This document shows, piece by piece, positions 34,248 to 45,758 of a stretch of DNA of 64,000 bases (its first letter is position 1; every line of letters starts with the position of its first letter). The position numbers were made by a program, and so were the translations under genes. Source of the DNA: Staphylococcus devriesei (GTDB lineage Bacteria > Bacillota > Bacilli > Staphylococcales > Staphylococcaceae); contig NZ_PPRG01000051.1 in the NCBI RefSeq assembly GCF_002902625.1, positions 1-64,000 on the forward strand. Direction: 5' to 3'. The notes beneath the pieces are model-generated. The model was not told the DNA's origin. It did no database searches and was given only the letters and a program-made list of their open reading frames with translations.

Positions 34248-35510
34248 ATGAAGTTTACAAATTTAACAGCGACTGAATTCGGTGATTTTACAGATAAAAT
34301 GCCGTACAGTCATTTTACACAAACGGTAGAAAATTATGAAGTAAAGGTTGCTGAAAAGACAGAAACTCACCTAGTTGGTATTAAGAATAAAGATAATGAA
34401 GTTCTTGCAGCGTGTATGTTAACAGCAGTGCCTGTAATGAAATTCTTTAAATATTTTTATTCAAACCGTGGGCCTGTGATTGATTATGAAAATAAAGAAC
34501 TTGTTCACTTTTTCTTTAATGAATTAACTAAATATTTAAAACAACATAATTGCTTGTATGTAAATGTAGATCCTTATTTACCTTATCAATATCGTAATCA
34601 CGATGGTGAAATTACAGATAATGCAGGCAATGATTGGATATTTGATAAGATGAAAGAGTTAGGATTTGAACACCAAGGATTTACAACAGGTTTTGATTCT
34701 CTTCTACAAATTAGATTCCACTCTGTGCTTGATTTAAAAGATAAAACAGCTAAAGATATTTTAAACAATATGGACAGTTTACGAAAACGTAATACTAAGA
34801 AAGTTCAAAAAAATGGTGTTAAAGTTAAATTTTTAACTGAGAAAGAATTACCAATCTTTAGATCATTTATGGAAGATACTACTGAAACTAAAGATTTTAA
34901 AGATAGAGGGGACAGTTTCTATTACACTCGATTTAAACATTTTAAAGATAGAGTATTAGTTCCATTAGCATATATTAAATTTGATGAATACATTGAAGAA
35001 CTTCAAAATGAAAGAAATACCTTGAATAAGGATTTAAATAAAGCTATCAAAGATTTAGAAAAACGTCCTGAAAATAAAAAGGCGCAAAATAAACAGGTTA
35101 ATCTAGAACAACAATTAGAGGCTAATCAACAAAAACTTGATGAAGCAACAGAATTACAAAATGAACATGGTAATGAATTACCAATTTCAGCTGGTTTCTT
35201 CTTTATTAACCCATTCGAAGTGGTTTACTATGCTGGCGGAACCTCTAATAAATATCGACATTTTGCTGGTAGCTATGCGGTCCAATGGACAATGATAAAC
35301 TATGCATTAGAGCATGGCATTGATAGATATAATTTCTATGGAATAAGTGGTCATTTCAGTGAAGATGCTGAAGACGCAGGAGTTGTAAAGTTCAAAAAAG
35401 GCTTTAACGCAGATGTAATTGAATATGTCGGTGATTTTGTGAAACCGATTAACAAGCCAATGTATTCAGTTTATAAAACACTCAAAGGGTTAAAAAATAG
35501 ATTTAATTAA
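34248..35510 (+). CDS. femA: Aminoacyltransferase FemA (glycines 2 and 3 of the interpeptide bridge)
   Basis: Cytoplasmic enzyme that adds the second and third glycine, from Gly-tRNA, to lipid II-Lys-Gly. The protein is 420 residues with the MKFTNLTATEFGDFTDKMPY start, the YSNRGPVIDYEN block, two GNAT-like lobes and a long charged antiparallel coiled-coil arm at about residues 245-308 that is unique to FemABX. It ends DFVKPINKPMYSVYKTL. GGGAG precedes the ATG. It is 17 bp upstream of femB. A weak TTCAGT-N17-TATAAT promoter lies about 120 bp upstream. Confidence 0.97.
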   Translation: MKFTNLTATEFGDFTDKMPYSHFTQTVENYEVKVAEKTETHLVGIKNKDNEVLAACMLTAVPVMKFFKYFYSNRGPVIDYENKELVHFFFNELTKYLKQHNCLYVNVDPYLPYQYRNHDGEITDNAGNDWIFDKMKELGFEHQGFTTGFDSLLQIRFHSVLDLKDKTAKDILNNMDSLRKRNTKKVQKNGVKVKFLTEKELPIFRSFMEDTTETKDFKDRGDSFYYTRFKHFKDRVLVPLAYIKFDEYIEELQNERNTLNKDLNKAIKDLEKRPENKKAQNKQVNLEQQLEANQQKLDEATELQNEHGNELPISAGFFFINPFEVVYYAGGTSNKYRHFAGSYAVQWTMINYALEHGIDRYNFYGISGHFSEDAEDAGVVKFKKGFNADVIEYVGDFVKPINKPMYSVYKTLKGLKNRFN

Positions 35511-35527
35511 GAGGGGATTAGACTAAT

Positions 35528-36787
35528 ATGAAATTTACAGAGTTAACAGTAAAAGAGTATGAAAACTTTGTACAAAATCCATCATTGGAAAGCCATTATT
35601 TTCAAACTAAAGAAAATATACAAACCCGTGAAAATGATGGGTTTCAAGTAGTATTGTTAGGAGTCAAAGATGAGAGTAATAAAGTTATTGCTGCTAGTCT
35701 TTTTTCTAAAATACCTACAATGGGAAGTTATGTATATTATTCAAATCGTGGGCCAGTCATGGATTACTCTGACTTAGGTCTTGCAGATTTCTATTTACGT
35801 GAATTAGAAAAGTATTTACATCAACATCAATGTTTATATGTTAAACTTGATCCTTACTGGATTTACCAAATCTATGATAAAGATGTAAAACCTGTTGAAG
35901 GTCGTGAAAAAAACGATGCGATTGTTAATTTATTTAAATCACATGGTTATAACCATCATGGTTTTACAACTCAATATGACACTTCAAGTCAGGCGAGATG
36001 GATGGGTGTTAGTTACTTAAAAGGTGAAACGCCTGCATCATTAAGAAAACAATTTGATAGCCAACGTAAACGTAATATAAATAAAGCGATAAACTACGGG
36101 GTTAAAGTTAGATTCCTTGGAAGAGATGAATTCCATCTATTCTTAGATTTATATCGTGAAACAGAAGCGCGTACTGGTTTTGTATCAAAAACTGATGAAT
36201 ATTTCTACAATTTCTTTGATACCTATGGTGATAAAGTTCTTGTTCCGCTAGCTTATATCGATTTAGACGAATACATAAAATCACTACAAGACGCTTTAAA
36301 TGATAAAGAAAATCGTCGTGACCAAATGATGGCAAAAGAGAACAAAAATGATAAGCAATTAAGAAAAATTGCCGATTTAGATAGCCAAATTGAACATGAT
36401 AAAAAAGAACTTTTAAATGCGAGTGAATTACGTCAAACAGATGGTCAGATTTTAAATCTTGCTTCAGGTATTTTCTTTGCGAATTCTTATGAAGTGAATT
36501 ACTTTTCTGGAGGATCATCAGAGAAATACAACAACTATATGGGACCGTACATGATGCATTGGCATATGATGAACTATTGCTTTGAACATGGTTATGATCG
36601 CTATAATTTCTATGGTTTATCTGGTGATTTTACTGAAAATAGTGAGGATTATGGTGTTTATCGCTTTAAACGAGGATTTAATGTTTATATTGAAGAATTG
36701 ATTGGAGATTTTTATAAACCAATTAATAAAGTGAAATACTGGTTATTCACAACTTTAAACAGCATTCGTAAGAAAATAAAAAAATAA
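35528..36787 (+). CDS. femB: Aminoacyltransferase FemB (glycines 4 and 5 of the interpeptide bridge)
   Basis: Completes the pentaglycine bridge after FemA. The protein is 419 residues with the same architecture: [15 protein letters not shown] start, [11 protein letters not shown] block, coiled-coil arm at about 250-305, and [12 protein letters not shown] at the end. GAGGGG precedes the ATG. It is co-transcribed with femA, and the operon ends at the hairpin at 36797. The pair is diagnostic for Staphylococcus with a glycine-type bridge. Confidence 0.97.
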   Translation: MKFTELTVKEYENFVQNPSLESHYFQTKENIQTRENDGFQVVLLGVKDESNKVIAASLFSKIPTMGSYVYYSNRGPVMDYSDLGLADFYLRELEKYLHQHQCLYVKLDPYWIYQIYDKDVKPVEGREKNDAIVNLFKSHGYNHHGFTTQYDTSSQARWMGVSYLKGETPASLRKQFDSQRKRNINKAINYGVKVRFLGRDEFHLFLDLYRETEARTGFVSKTDEYFYNFFDTYGDKVLVPLAYIDLDEYIKSLQDALNDKENRRDQMMAKENKNDKQLRKIADLDSQIEHDKKELLNASELRQTDGQILNLASGIFFANSYEVNYFSGGSSEKYNNYMGPYMMHWHMMNYCFEHGYDRYNFYGLSGDFTENSEDYGVYRFKRGFNVYIEELIGDFYKPINKVKYWLFTTLNSIRKKIKK

Positions 36788-36796
36788 CTTTTAAGA

Positions 36797-36832
36797 AGAG
36801 GCTAGGACATTTGGATAAAAATGTCTTAGCCT
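36797..36832 (+). terminator. femAB terminator, first hairpin of repeat copy D
   Basis: GAGGCTAGGACATT pairs perfectly (one G-U) with AATGTCTTAGCCTC. It is the same family as the hairpins at 8580, 33757 and 42089. Confidence 0.85.
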
Positions 36833-36900
36833 CTAAACTTCTAGCAAAGGTTGAGGGAGAAAGGGAGAACGTTAAAATTATACATTCCGTATATCTCGAT

Positions 36901-36963
36901 AACCTTGCCAAAACGAGGTAATAAAAATCTAAGATACTTCGAAGATTTTATTACCTCGTTTTT
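36901..36963. repeat. Second hairpin of repeat copy D
   Basis: After the shared word AACCTTGCC, a long stem pairs AAACGAGGTAATAAAAATCT (36911-36930) with AGATTTTATTACCTCGTTT (36943-36961), one bulged base. In copy C the same word CAACCTTGCC also precedes a long stem of different sequence. Confidence 0.6.
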
Positions 36964-37763
<800 letters not shown>

Positions 37764-37785
37764 TACATATATACGTATATATGTA
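37764..37785. promoter_or_regulatory. 22-bp perfect palindrome upstream of the HAD gene
   Basis: TACATATATACGTATATATG plus TA is a perfect 22-bp palindrome centred on CG. It ends five bases before the AAGGAG ribosome site. A repressor operator is the simplest reading; the regulator is unknown. Confidence 0.5.
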
Positions 37786-37802
37786 ATATAAGGAGTTTAT
37801 AT

Positions 37803-38588
37803 ATGAACATCATCCTCGATATTGATGGTACGATTTGTTTTGATGGCCGTCATATAGATAAAAGAATTATAGAGCGACTTTCTAGTTTACATAACATGGG
37901 TCATAGGATTATTTTTGCATCAGCAAGACCAATTCGCGACTTATTACCCGTACTTCCCACACAATTTCATGAATTTACTTTAATTGGTGGCAATGGCTCG
38001 ATTATTTCTGAAAATAATCATATTCAAACACTAGCAACTATTATAAATGAAGATTTTGCGCTTATTAAGGAAATTATAGAAAAATACAATTTAAATTATA
38101 TTATCGATGATGATTGGAACTATGCTGCTGAAGTAGCTACAACTCACACTATTTATCAGCGTTTAGACCCTCATCGTCTTGCTCAAAAGCTTTCAATAAA
38201 TGATATTCAATCGCCTATTAAGACTATATTATTAAATATTAGCCAAGACAATTTTAAAGATATTGCTACATATCTAGCTACAAATGGTAAACAACTAGAA
38301 CTAATTAATCATTCAAATGAATTGAATATTGATATCACTGCTAAATCTATTAATAAATATTTTGCAATTGCTCATATACTTGGCACAAATCCAATATATA
38401 TTGCTTTTGGAAATGATCATAATGATATTAAAATGCTAAATCATGCGCAAGCTGCTTATTTTATTAATGACGGTAAGACAAGTGCTTCTTTATTTGAAAA
38501 TGAAAATTCATTTACTATCGTCGAGGCAAATGTTAACTCAGTAAGTAAAGCATTAGACGTTTTAATTAGTAGATATAAGGACTCGTAA
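37803..38588 (+). CDS. HAD-superfamily hydrolase, Cof/HAD-IIB type
   Basis: Phosphatase of the Cof-like HAD-IIB subfamily, acting on an unknown phosphorylated metabolite. The protein is 261 residues. Motif I is LDIDGTICFDG (Asp6, Asp8), motif II IIFASARP, and motif IV YIAFGNDHNDIKML. The cap domain lies between motifs II and III. The start is placed at 37803 because AAGGAG lies seven bases upstream; an open frame continues to 37707 but has no ribosome site and crosses the palindrome. It is 82 bp upstream of the siderophore-binding lipoprotein gene, which has its own promoter. Confidence 0.85.
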   Translation: MNIILDIDGTICFDGRHIDKRIIERLSSLHNMGHRIIFASARPIRDLLPVLPTQFHEFTLIGGNGSIISENNHIQTLATIINEDFALIKEIIEKYNLNYIIDDDWNYAAEVATTHTIYQRLDPHRLAQKLSINDIQSPIKTILLNISQDNFKDIATYLATNGKQLELINHSNELNIDITAKSINKYFAIAHILGTNPIYIAFGNDHNDIKMLNHAQAAYFINDGKTSASLFENENSFTIVEANVNSVSKALDVLISRYKDS

Positions 38589-38612
38589 ATATTAAATTTT
38601 TAATAAGTTTTA

Positions 38613-38642
38613 TTGAAAAAGATTATCATTTGCAATTATAAT
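38613..38642 (+). promoter_or_regulatory. Promoter with Fur box for the siderophore-binding lipoprotein
   Basis: TTGAAA (38613-38618), an 18-base spacer and TATAAT (38637-38642) form the promoter. TGAAAAAGATTATCA (38614-38628) fits the 7-1-7 Fur box, with a perfect right half (ATTATCA) and a weak left half, and it overlaps the -35. Confidence 0.65.
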
Positions 38643-38670
38643 GTTATAATGTTGCCTAGGAGGTTACATT

Positions 38671-39684
38671 ATGAAAAATACATTTAAATTAAGTATATTA
38701 TTAATTACTACACTATTATTACTTATAGCGTGTAGTAATAAATCCAATTCAACGTCTTCTTCTAACAAGGAAACCATTACAGTTGAGAACACTTATGAGT
38801 TTAAAGATCAGAAACACACGCATAGTAGTGGCGAAAGTAAGACTCAAAAAGTTAAAGTCCCAGTTGATCCTGACCGCGTAGCTGTACTAGACTACGGTGC
38901 CTTAGATATCATGCAACAAATGGGTCTACAGGACAAAGTAGTATCTATTGCTAAAGGTAAAGGGGCATCATTTCTACCCTCTTCCCTTTCTGAATTTAAA
39001 GATAGCAAGTATCCCAATTTAGGTAATCCTGGAAGACCTAATTATGACACTTTAGCTAAATCTAAACCTGACGTAATCTTTGCTTCTTTTAGACAAGCAC
39101 ATACTAAAACACTTGATGAAATGAAGAAAGCAGCGCCAAATGCTAAAATATTATTTGTTAGTCCTAATAATAATAACTATATTCATTCTATTAAAGATCA
39201 TACTACGTTGTTAGGAAAGATTTTCAAAAAAGAAAATAAAGCTAAGGAGCTTAATAATCAATTAAGTGATAAGGTAAATAAAACTAAAGAAGTAATAAAT
39301 AATGATACGGTTCTATTTTTAAATGTAGATGATAAAGGAATTAAAGCCTTTGGTTCTACAGGTCGATTCGGTGGTTTCTTAAATAAAGATTTAGGCATTC
39401 AACACGCTGATAAAAATATGAAAGAGAATTCAGCGGGTAATACAGTTACGTATGAATATTTAAATAAAGTTAATCCTGATAAATTAATGGTTATAGATCG
39501 TACGAAAAATGGCGATGACAAAACATTACCATCTGTGTTGGACAATGATGTAATTAAAAATATGAAAGCAGTAAAAAATGATCAAATTTATCAATTCGAA
39601 ACAAATGCGTGGTATTTCAGTGAGGGCGGTATCAATACTACTATTGAACAATTAGATAAAATTGAAAAGGCATTTAAAAAGTAA
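38671..39684 (+). CDS. Iron-siderophore ABC transporter substrate-binding lipoprotein
   Basis: Extracellular lipoprotein of the FhuD/YclQ/CeuE class III binding-protein family. The protein is 337 residues. The signal peptide and lipobox end LLLIAC with Cys21 as the lipid anchor, followed by a Ser/Asn linker. Two lobes follow (VPVDPDRVAVLDYGALDIM, LAKSKPDVIFASFRQAH; then KAFGSTGRFGGFLNKDLGI), joined by a long helix. YclQ/catechol-siderophore type is most likely by pattern, but the ligand is uncertain. No permease or ATPase genes lie nearby, so it must use a transporter encoded elsewhere. AGGAGG precedes the ATG. A Fur-type box indicates iron repression. Confidence 0.88.
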   Translation: MKNTFKLSILLITTLLLLIACSNKSNSTSSSNKETITVENTYEFKDQKHTHSSGESKTQKVKVPVDPDRVAVLDYGALDIMQQMGLQDKVVSIAKGKGASFLPSSLSEFKDSKYPNLGNPGRPNYDTLAKSKPDVIFASFRQAHTKTLDEMKKAAPNAKILFVSPNNNNYIHSIKDHTTLLGKIFKKENKAKELNNQLSDKVNKTKEVINNDTVLFLNVDDKGIKAFGSTGRFGGFLNKDLGIQHADKNMKENSAGNTVTYEYLNKVNPDKLMVIDRTKNGDDKTLPSVLDNDVIKNMKAVKNDQIYQFETNAWYFSEGGINTTIEQLDKIEKAFKK

Positions 39685-39706
39685 GTATTTCACTTCCACT
39701 TTTACT

Positions 39707-39758
39707 AAATAAATAAAGCGAGCAAGTCACAAATGTGGCCTACTCGCTTTATTTATTT
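39707..39758. terminator. Bidirectional terminator
   Basis: A perfect 16-bp stem AAATAAATAAAGCGAG/CTCGCTTTATTTATTT is shared by the convergent lipoprotein gene and small membrane protein gene. The right arm abuts the stop codon of the latter. Confidence 0.88.
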
Positions 39759-40102
39759 TATCTTCTATCACGTCGACGATATTGAGGTTCATCGTGCTCA
39801 TATTTCTGAATTTCTTTTTCTAATTGTTTCTTTTTACGTTCACGACGCCAATTTTTTGTAAAGTACCATAATAAGAAACTAATGATTAAACTAATGATTG
39901 CTAAAAATGCTGCATAACCTAATAATGGTTGGAATGAAATATCATAAAAATTTGGTATAAAGAATGCTAAAACAGCTAACACAACAAAAGTGATGACTGC
40001 AGCTGCAAACCATTTTTTCAAAACAAGTGCACAAAAAACAGTTAAAATAATCATTGCTATTATAGTAACCCAAAGGTAATTTGGCATATCAAATATAGTC
40101 AT
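39758..40102 (-). CDS. Uncharacterised small membrane protein
   Basis: A 114-residue protein that I do not recognise beyond being staphylococcal. It has three predicted membrane helices (about residues 9-28, 31-52 and 60-83) and a highly charged cytoplasmic tail, KNWRRERKKKQLEKEI then YEHDEPQYRRRDRR. A ribosome site AGGAGAG precedes the ATG. The gene is divergent from pepF. No catalytic motif is visible. Confidence 0.75.
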   Translation of the reverse strand: MTIFDMPNYLWVTIIAMIILTVFCALVLKKWFAAAVITFVVLAVLAFFIPNFYDISFQPLLGYAAFLAIISLIISFLLWYFTKNWRRERKKKQLEKEIQKYEHDEPQYRRRDRR

Positions 40103-40269
40103 AGTACTCTCCTAACATATAAAATGAATTATTTACTCATGATACAATATTATTTAAATAAATTATACACTTTTCTATGAATCGCTAACTCCGGCTAAAG
40201 GCTTAATAATGAGTTTGAAAAATATATTGTGTATAATATGCGTAAGACTTAGTTTAGGGAGTGATATAT

Positions 40270-42078
40270 ATGTCAACAGGATTACCATCCAGAAAAGATA
40301 TTCCGACGCAAGAAACATGGGATTTAAAAGACTTATTTGAAAGTGATGAACAGTTTTATACTACTTTAAAAGAGGTATTAGATGCTTCTAAAGCATTTAA
40401 TCAAAAATATAAAGATAAAATAGAAGCAAATATAGTTGAAAAAGCATTAGTTGAATTTGAAGAAATACTTATACAGTTAGACCGTTTAGGCAACTATGCT
40501 GAACTAAGATTAAGTGTAGATGCTTCAAGTGAGGATGCTCAAACACTAAGTGCTAAATTATCTACTAGTTACGGTAAAATAACAAGTCAATTATCCTTCG
40601 TAGAATCTGAAATTTTATTATTACCAAGTAGCGAGATTGAAAGTATCATGGCTCATTCAGAAGTTCCTCACTATCTTGAAAAGTTAATTAAAAGAAAGCC
40701 ATATCAATTATCACCAGAAGTTGAAGAAGTGTTAGCAAGTCTGTCGCCTACTTTCCAGAGTGCGTACGAACTATATGGAACTACTAAAATGTTAGATATT
40801 GCATTTGAATCATTCGAACATAATCATATTAATTATCCAATGGATTACGCTACGTTTGAAAATGAATATGAAGATAATCCAGATCCTGAATTCCGAAGAA
40901 AAAGTTTTGAAAGTTTTAATAATGCATTGCGTAAATACCAACATACGACTGCTGCAACTTATAATCAGCATGTGCAACAAGAAAAAATCGAAGCTGACCT
41001 CAGAGGTTATGATTCAGTTATTGACTACTTATTACAAGATCATGAAGTGACTCGTGAAATGTATAATCGTCAAATTGATGTAATCATGAGTGATTTAGCT
41101 CCTGTAATGCAGAAATATGCGAAGTTATTACAACGAATTCACGGGCTCGATAAAATGCGTTTTGAAGACTTAAAGATTTCGGTAGATCCTAGTTATGAAC
41201 CTGAAATTTCAGTAGAAGATTCTAAAAAATATATTCACGGTGCATTAGATGTACTTGGCGATGATTATGCACAAATGATTGATAAAGCGTATAATCATCG
41301 TTGGATTGATTTTGCTCAAAACAAAGGAAAAGATACTGGTGCTTATTGCGCAAGTCCTTATTTCACCCACTCATATGTTTTTATTTCATGGACTGGTAAA
41401 ATGGAAGAAACGTTTGTGTTAGCACATGAGTTAGGCCATGCAGGACATTTTACGCTTGCGCAACAACATCAAAAACTATTAGATTCTGAGGCGTCTATGT
41501 ATTTTGTTGAAGCACCTTCAACAATGAATGAAATGTTAATGGCCAATTATTTATTTAGTAATAGTGAAGACCCTAAATTTAAACGTTGGGTTATTGGTTC
41601 AATATTATCACGTACGTATTATCATAATATGGTAACTCACCTACTCGAAGCAGCATATCAACGTGAAGTTTATCATAAAGTCGACAATGGCGAATCGTTA
41701 ACAGCTCCAGTGCTTAATTCTATTATGCGAGACGTTTATGAACAATTCTTTGGCGACGCAGTTGAATTAACGAATAGTGCCGAATTAACATGGATGCGCC
41801 AACCACACTATTACATGGGATTATATTCATATACTTATTCTGCAGGGTTAACGATTGGTACAGTTGTTTCTCAAAAAATTAAACAAGAAGGCCAACCTGC
41901 AGTAGATGCTTGGTTAAATACACTTAAAGCTGGTGGTAGTAAAACTCCAGTCGAACTAGCTAAAATTGCTGGCGTAGATATTACTACCGATGCTCCTTTA
42001 AAAGCAACAATTAAGTATATATCAGAATTAGTTGATGAGGTCGAAACATTAACAGACCAAATAGAACAACAAAATTAA
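40270..42078 (+). CDS. pepF: Oligoendopeptidase F (M3 family)
   Basis: Cytosolic zinc metallopeptidase that cleaves oligopeptides of about 7-17 residues. The protein is 602 residues. The zinc motif is H386-E-L-G-H390 in LAHELGHAGHF, with the third ligand Glu downstream in EAPSTMNEMLM. The N-terminus MSTGLPSRKDIPTQETWDL is typical. The start at 40270 is preferred to an in-frame GTG (40261) because AGGGAG lies nine bases upstream. It ends at a repeat-family hairpin. Confidence 0.95.
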   Translation: MSTGLPSRKDIPTQETWDLKDLFESDEQFYTTLKEVLDASKAFNQKYKDKIEANIVEKALVEFEEILIQLDRLGNYAELRLSVDASSEDAQTLSAKLSTSYGKITSQLSFVESEILLLPSSEIESIMAHSEVPHYLEKLIKRKPYQLSPEVEEVLASLSPTFQSAYELYGTTKMLDIAFESFEHNHINYPMDYATFENEYEDNPDPEFRRKSFESFNNALRKYQHTTAATYNQHVQQEKIEADLRGYDSVIDYLLQDHEVTREMYNRQIDVIMSDLAPVMQKYAKLLQRIHGLDKMRFEDLKISVDPSYEPEISVEDSKKYIHGALDVLGDDYAQMIDKAYNHRWIDFAQNKGKDTGAYCASPYFTHSYVFISWTGKMEETFVLAHELGHAGHFTLAQQHQKLLDSEASMYFVEAPSTMNEMLMANYLFSNSEDPKFKRWVIGSILSRTYYHNMVTHLLEAAYQREVYHKVDNGESLTAPVLNSIMRDVYEQFFGDAVELTNSAELTWMRQPHYYMGLYSYTYSAGLTIGTVVSQKIKQEGQPAVDAWLNTLKAGGSKTPVELAKIAGVDITTDAPLKATIKYISELVDEVETLTDQIEQQN

Positions 42079-42088
42079 CGTATAAAAG

Positions 42089-42122
42089 AGGCTGAGCCAT
42101 TAATAAAAAAATGGTTCAGCCT
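42089..42122 (+). terminator. pepF terminator, first hairpin of repeat copy C
   Basis: AGGCTGAGCCAT pairs with ATGGTTCAGCCT (one G-U pair), with an A-rich loop and a short T-run after it. Confidence 0.8.
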
Positions 42123-42186
42123 TTAGTTATGGCAGTAGTTGTCTGAAATGAAGATGCGTTCGAGCCTCACTTTCTTCATTCCTAGT

Positions 42187-42250
42187 CAACCTTGCCGGGG
42201 TGGGACGACGAAATCTTTGAAATTACATTAGATTTCGTCGTCCCACTCCC
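42187..42250. repeat. Second hairpin of repeat copy C
   Basis: After CAACCTTGCC, GTGGGACGACGAAATC (42200-42215) pairs perfectly over 16 bp with GATTTCGTCGTCCCAC (42231-42246); the loop contains ATTACATTAGA, shared with copies A and B. It lies downstream of phoU and may also end the pst-phoU transcript. Confidence 0.7.
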
Positions 42251-42287
42251 TTCGCTTTTTATTTATTTGGGTTATTATGAAGAAAAT

Positions 42288-42929
42288 TTATTCGTAGTAT
42301 TCTCCAGTAAAGTAATAATAAACACTTTCGGCAATATTACTTACATGATCCCCTACGCGCTCAAGGTTACGTGCTGCCAAATGTGCTTGTGCAGCTACAA
42401 ACGGATCATTATCGATAAGATACGTCGTATTAACAATATTCACATATAAATCATCAATATCATGATCACGTTCAATGATTTCTTTAATTAAAGTGATATC
42501 TTCATTCTTAAAAGCATTATCTAAATCTTGTAACATCAGCATAGCTAATTTCCCCATTGTTTTTAAACGTGTTAACACATAATGATCTGTAATCTTCACA
42601 CGTAAACGAATATGAGCAATATTTGCCGCGTTATCTCCCATACGTTCAAAATCAGTTGAAATTTTTAATGCCGACATCATCATTCTTAAATCTGTAGCGA
42701 TAGGTTGCTGTTTTGTAATTAGCATAATTACTTTTTCATTAATTTCATAATCTAAGTTATTAATCATTTTATCTTTTTCAATAATTTCTCTAGCAAATTT
42801 TCTATCATTTTCACTCAACGACACTAATGCATTTTCGATATTAAAATAAACACGAAGGCCAAGTCGACGAATATCTTTAATTAAATCGCCAAGTTGGCCT
42901 TCGTATTTCTGTCTAATAATGGTCATCAT
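42288..42929 (-). CDS. phoU: Phosphate-specific transport system accessory protein PhoU
   Basis: Peripheral regulator that couples Pst transport to PhoR signalling and limits phosphate uptake. The protein is 213 residues, two three-helix bundles with the PhoU repeats ISTDFERMGDNAANIA near residue 90 and NLERVGDHVSNIAE near residue 190, each carrying the E/D-rich metal-binding pattern. It starts six bases after the pstB stop with a poor ribosome site, so translation is probably coupled. It is the last gene of the pst operon. Confidence 0.95.
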   Translation of the reverse strand: MMTIIRQKYEGQLGDLIKDIRRLGLRVYFNIENALVSLSENDRKFAREIIEKDKMINNLDYEINEKVIMLITKQQPIATDLRMMMSALKISTDFERMGDNAANIAHIRLRVKITDHYVLTRLKTMGKLAMLMLQDLDNAFKNEDITLIKEIIERDHDIDDLYVNIVNTTYLIDNDPFVAAQAHLAARNLERVGDHVSNIAESVYYYFTGEYYE

Positions 42930-42935
42930 CGAATA

Positions 42936-43873
<938 letters not shown>

Positions 43874-43909
43874 ATTCCCTAATTTAAGCTATGTGTAGTA
43901 GTGTTAGTA

Positions 43910-44830
43910 TTAATATTTTCTAGAGAACTTATTACGTAAGAATATCGCTACGCCGTTCATTAATAATAAGATAACAAGTAATACGATAATTGCTCCTGAA
44001 GCAACGTTTTGGAATTCAGCTTGTGGCATTTTAGCCCATGTATAAATTTGAGTTGGTAAAGCTGTAAACATTGACATAATACTTGTTGGTGTTGCTAATA
44101 AGATAGTTGGAATACCAATTAAAATTAAAGGTGCTGTTTCACCTAATGCACGAGATAGAGATAAGATGAAACCTGTTAAAATACCAGGTAATGATGCTGG
44201 CAAAACGACACGTCTTATTGTTTGCCATTTATTAGCACCTAAACCATATGAAGCTTCACGTACTGAGTTAGGCACTGCACGAATAGCTTCCTGACTTGAA
44301 ACAATTATAATTGGTAGTATAAGTAAAGACATGGTTAATGCTGCTGCAATAACACTATTACCTAATGATAATGCTTCAATACCTCCGCCACGTACGAACA
44401 GAGTTAAACCTAATAAACCGAATACAATCGAAGGTACGCCTGCTAAGTTAGAAATACTAACTTTCATGAAACTAGTAAAGAAATTATCTTTAGCATACTC
44501 TTCTAAATAAATTGCTGTTCCTACACCTAAAATGATTGAAATAGGAATGATACTCAACATTAACCAGATAGTTCCTGCTAAAGCACCTTTAATACCTGCT
44601 TGTGATGGTGTAGATGAAGAGAAACTAGTAAAGAAGTCAGGTGTCAAATAGCCAATCCCTTTGACAAGTGTTTGAACGAGTAAAGCTACAAGTACAAGTA
44701 GTGCGATTACTATACAAGCGAAAAACAACCATTTATTAAGTTTATTTTTTTTACTACGACTCGTTATATTCTTTTCAACTTTGTTTTGATCTACTAATAT
44801 TTTAGAATTAGCCTCTGTAGTAGCCGTCAT
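43910..44830 (-). CDS. pstA: Phosphate ABC transporter permease PstA
   Basis: Inner-membrane permease paired with PstC. The protein is 306 residues with about six helices and the EAA-type loop REASYGLGANKWQTIRRVVLPASLPGILTG near residues 192-221 (contact with PstB). A 30-residue hydrophilic N-terminus precedes the first helix. The pstC stop lies one base before its start, so the pair is coupled. Confidence 0.96.
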   Translation of the reverse strand: MTATTEANSKILVDQNKVEKNITSRSKKNKLNKWLFFACIVIALLVLVALLVQTLVKGIGYLTPDFFTSFSSSTPSQAGIKGALAGTIWLMLSIIPISIILGVGTAIYLEEYAKDNFFTSFMKVSISNLAGVPSIVFGLLGLTLFVRGGGIEALSLGNSVIAAALTMSLLILPIIIVSSQEAIRAVPNSVREASYGLGANKWQTIRRVVLPASLPGILTGFILSLSRALGETAPLILIGIPTILLATPTSIMSMFTALPTQIYTWAKMPQAEFQNVASGAIIVLLVILLLMNGVAIFLRNKFSRKY

Positions 44831-44831
44831 A

Positions 44832-45758
44832 TTAATACTCCTCTCTGAAGCGTTTAGAAATCCAATATGAGATTAAGTTCATGATTAGTGTAAATACAAA
44901 TAGTGTAAATCCTACAGCATAAATACTGTAGTACATATCTGAACCAAAAGTTGCGTCCCCAGTTGCAACTTCTACAATATAACCAGTCATTGTTTGGATA
45001 GAACTAGTTAAACTTAATGAAGATGTTGGTGAACTACCTGCTGCTAATGATACAATCATTGTTTCCCCAATAGCTCTAGAAATACCTAATACAATAGATG
45101 CAACAACTCCTGAAGCAGCCGCTGGTAGAACAACTTTTGTAGCTACTTCAAATCTAGTAGAACCAAGTCCATAAGCACCCTCACGGATTTTTGAAGGGAC
45201 AGATGCCATAGCATCTTCACTCATACTTGTGATAACCGGAACAATCATGATTCCTACTACTATCCCAGGACTAATAGAGTTAAAACTATCAAGGCCAGGA
45301 ATAATTGTTCTAATAATTGGTGTTACAAAAGTTAAAGCAAAGAAACCAAAAACAATAGTTGGAATACCTGCTAAGATTTCAAGAATCGGTTTAATAATAC
45401 GACGCGCTTTATCACTTGCATATTCACTTAAGTAAATTGCAGCGCCTAAACCAATTGGGACAGCTACGATTGTAGCGATAACTGTAATTTTCAATGTTCC
45501 AAGAATTAATGCCCAAATACCGTATTTAGGATCAGAACCTGTTGGATTCCAATCTTTAGTAAATAAGAATTCAGCTAATGAGACTCGTGTGAAGAATGTA
45601 ATCGTTTCAGTTACTAGCGTAAATAAGATGCCAATTGTAGTTAAGATAGAGATAGCAGCTATAATTCCTAAGATAATGGGAACAATTTTATCACTAAAAC
45701 CGCCCTTTTTGGCGTTATTCTTAGCTATCAATTCTCTAACATTTGTTTCTGATGCCAT
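44832..45758 (-). CDS. pstC: Phosphate ABC transporter permease PstC
   Basis: Second permease of the phosphate importer. The protein is 308 residues with about six membrane helices and the EAA loop REGAYGLGSTRFEVATKVVLP near residues 193-213, followed by SGVVASIVLGISRAIGET. GAGAGGG precedes the ATG. It is separated from pstS by 182 bp containing a GC-rich hairpin. Confidence 0.96.
   Translation of the reverse strand: MASETNVRELIAKNNAKKGGFSDKIVPIILGIIAAISILTTIGILFTLVTETITFFTRVSLAEFLFTKDWNPTGSDPKYGIWALILGTLKITVIATIVAVPIGLGAAIYLSEYASDKARRIIKPILEILAGIPTIVFGFFALTFVTPIIRTIIPGLDSFNSISPGIVVGIMIVPVITSMSEDAMASVPSKIREGAYGLGSTRFEVATKVVLPAAASGVVASIVLGISRAIGETMIVSLAAGSSPTSSLSLTSSIQTMTGYIVEVATGDATFGSDMYYSIYAVGFTLFVFTLIMNLISYWISKRFREEY

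Noticed and set aside
36108-36518. 136-codon minus-strand open frame inside femB
   Set aside because: Fully antisense to an intact conserved gene; composition is typical of a shadow frame.
42192-42449. 85-codon plus-strand open frame antisense to phoU
   Set aside because: It begins in the repeat hairpin and runs antisense through phoU; no family resemblance.
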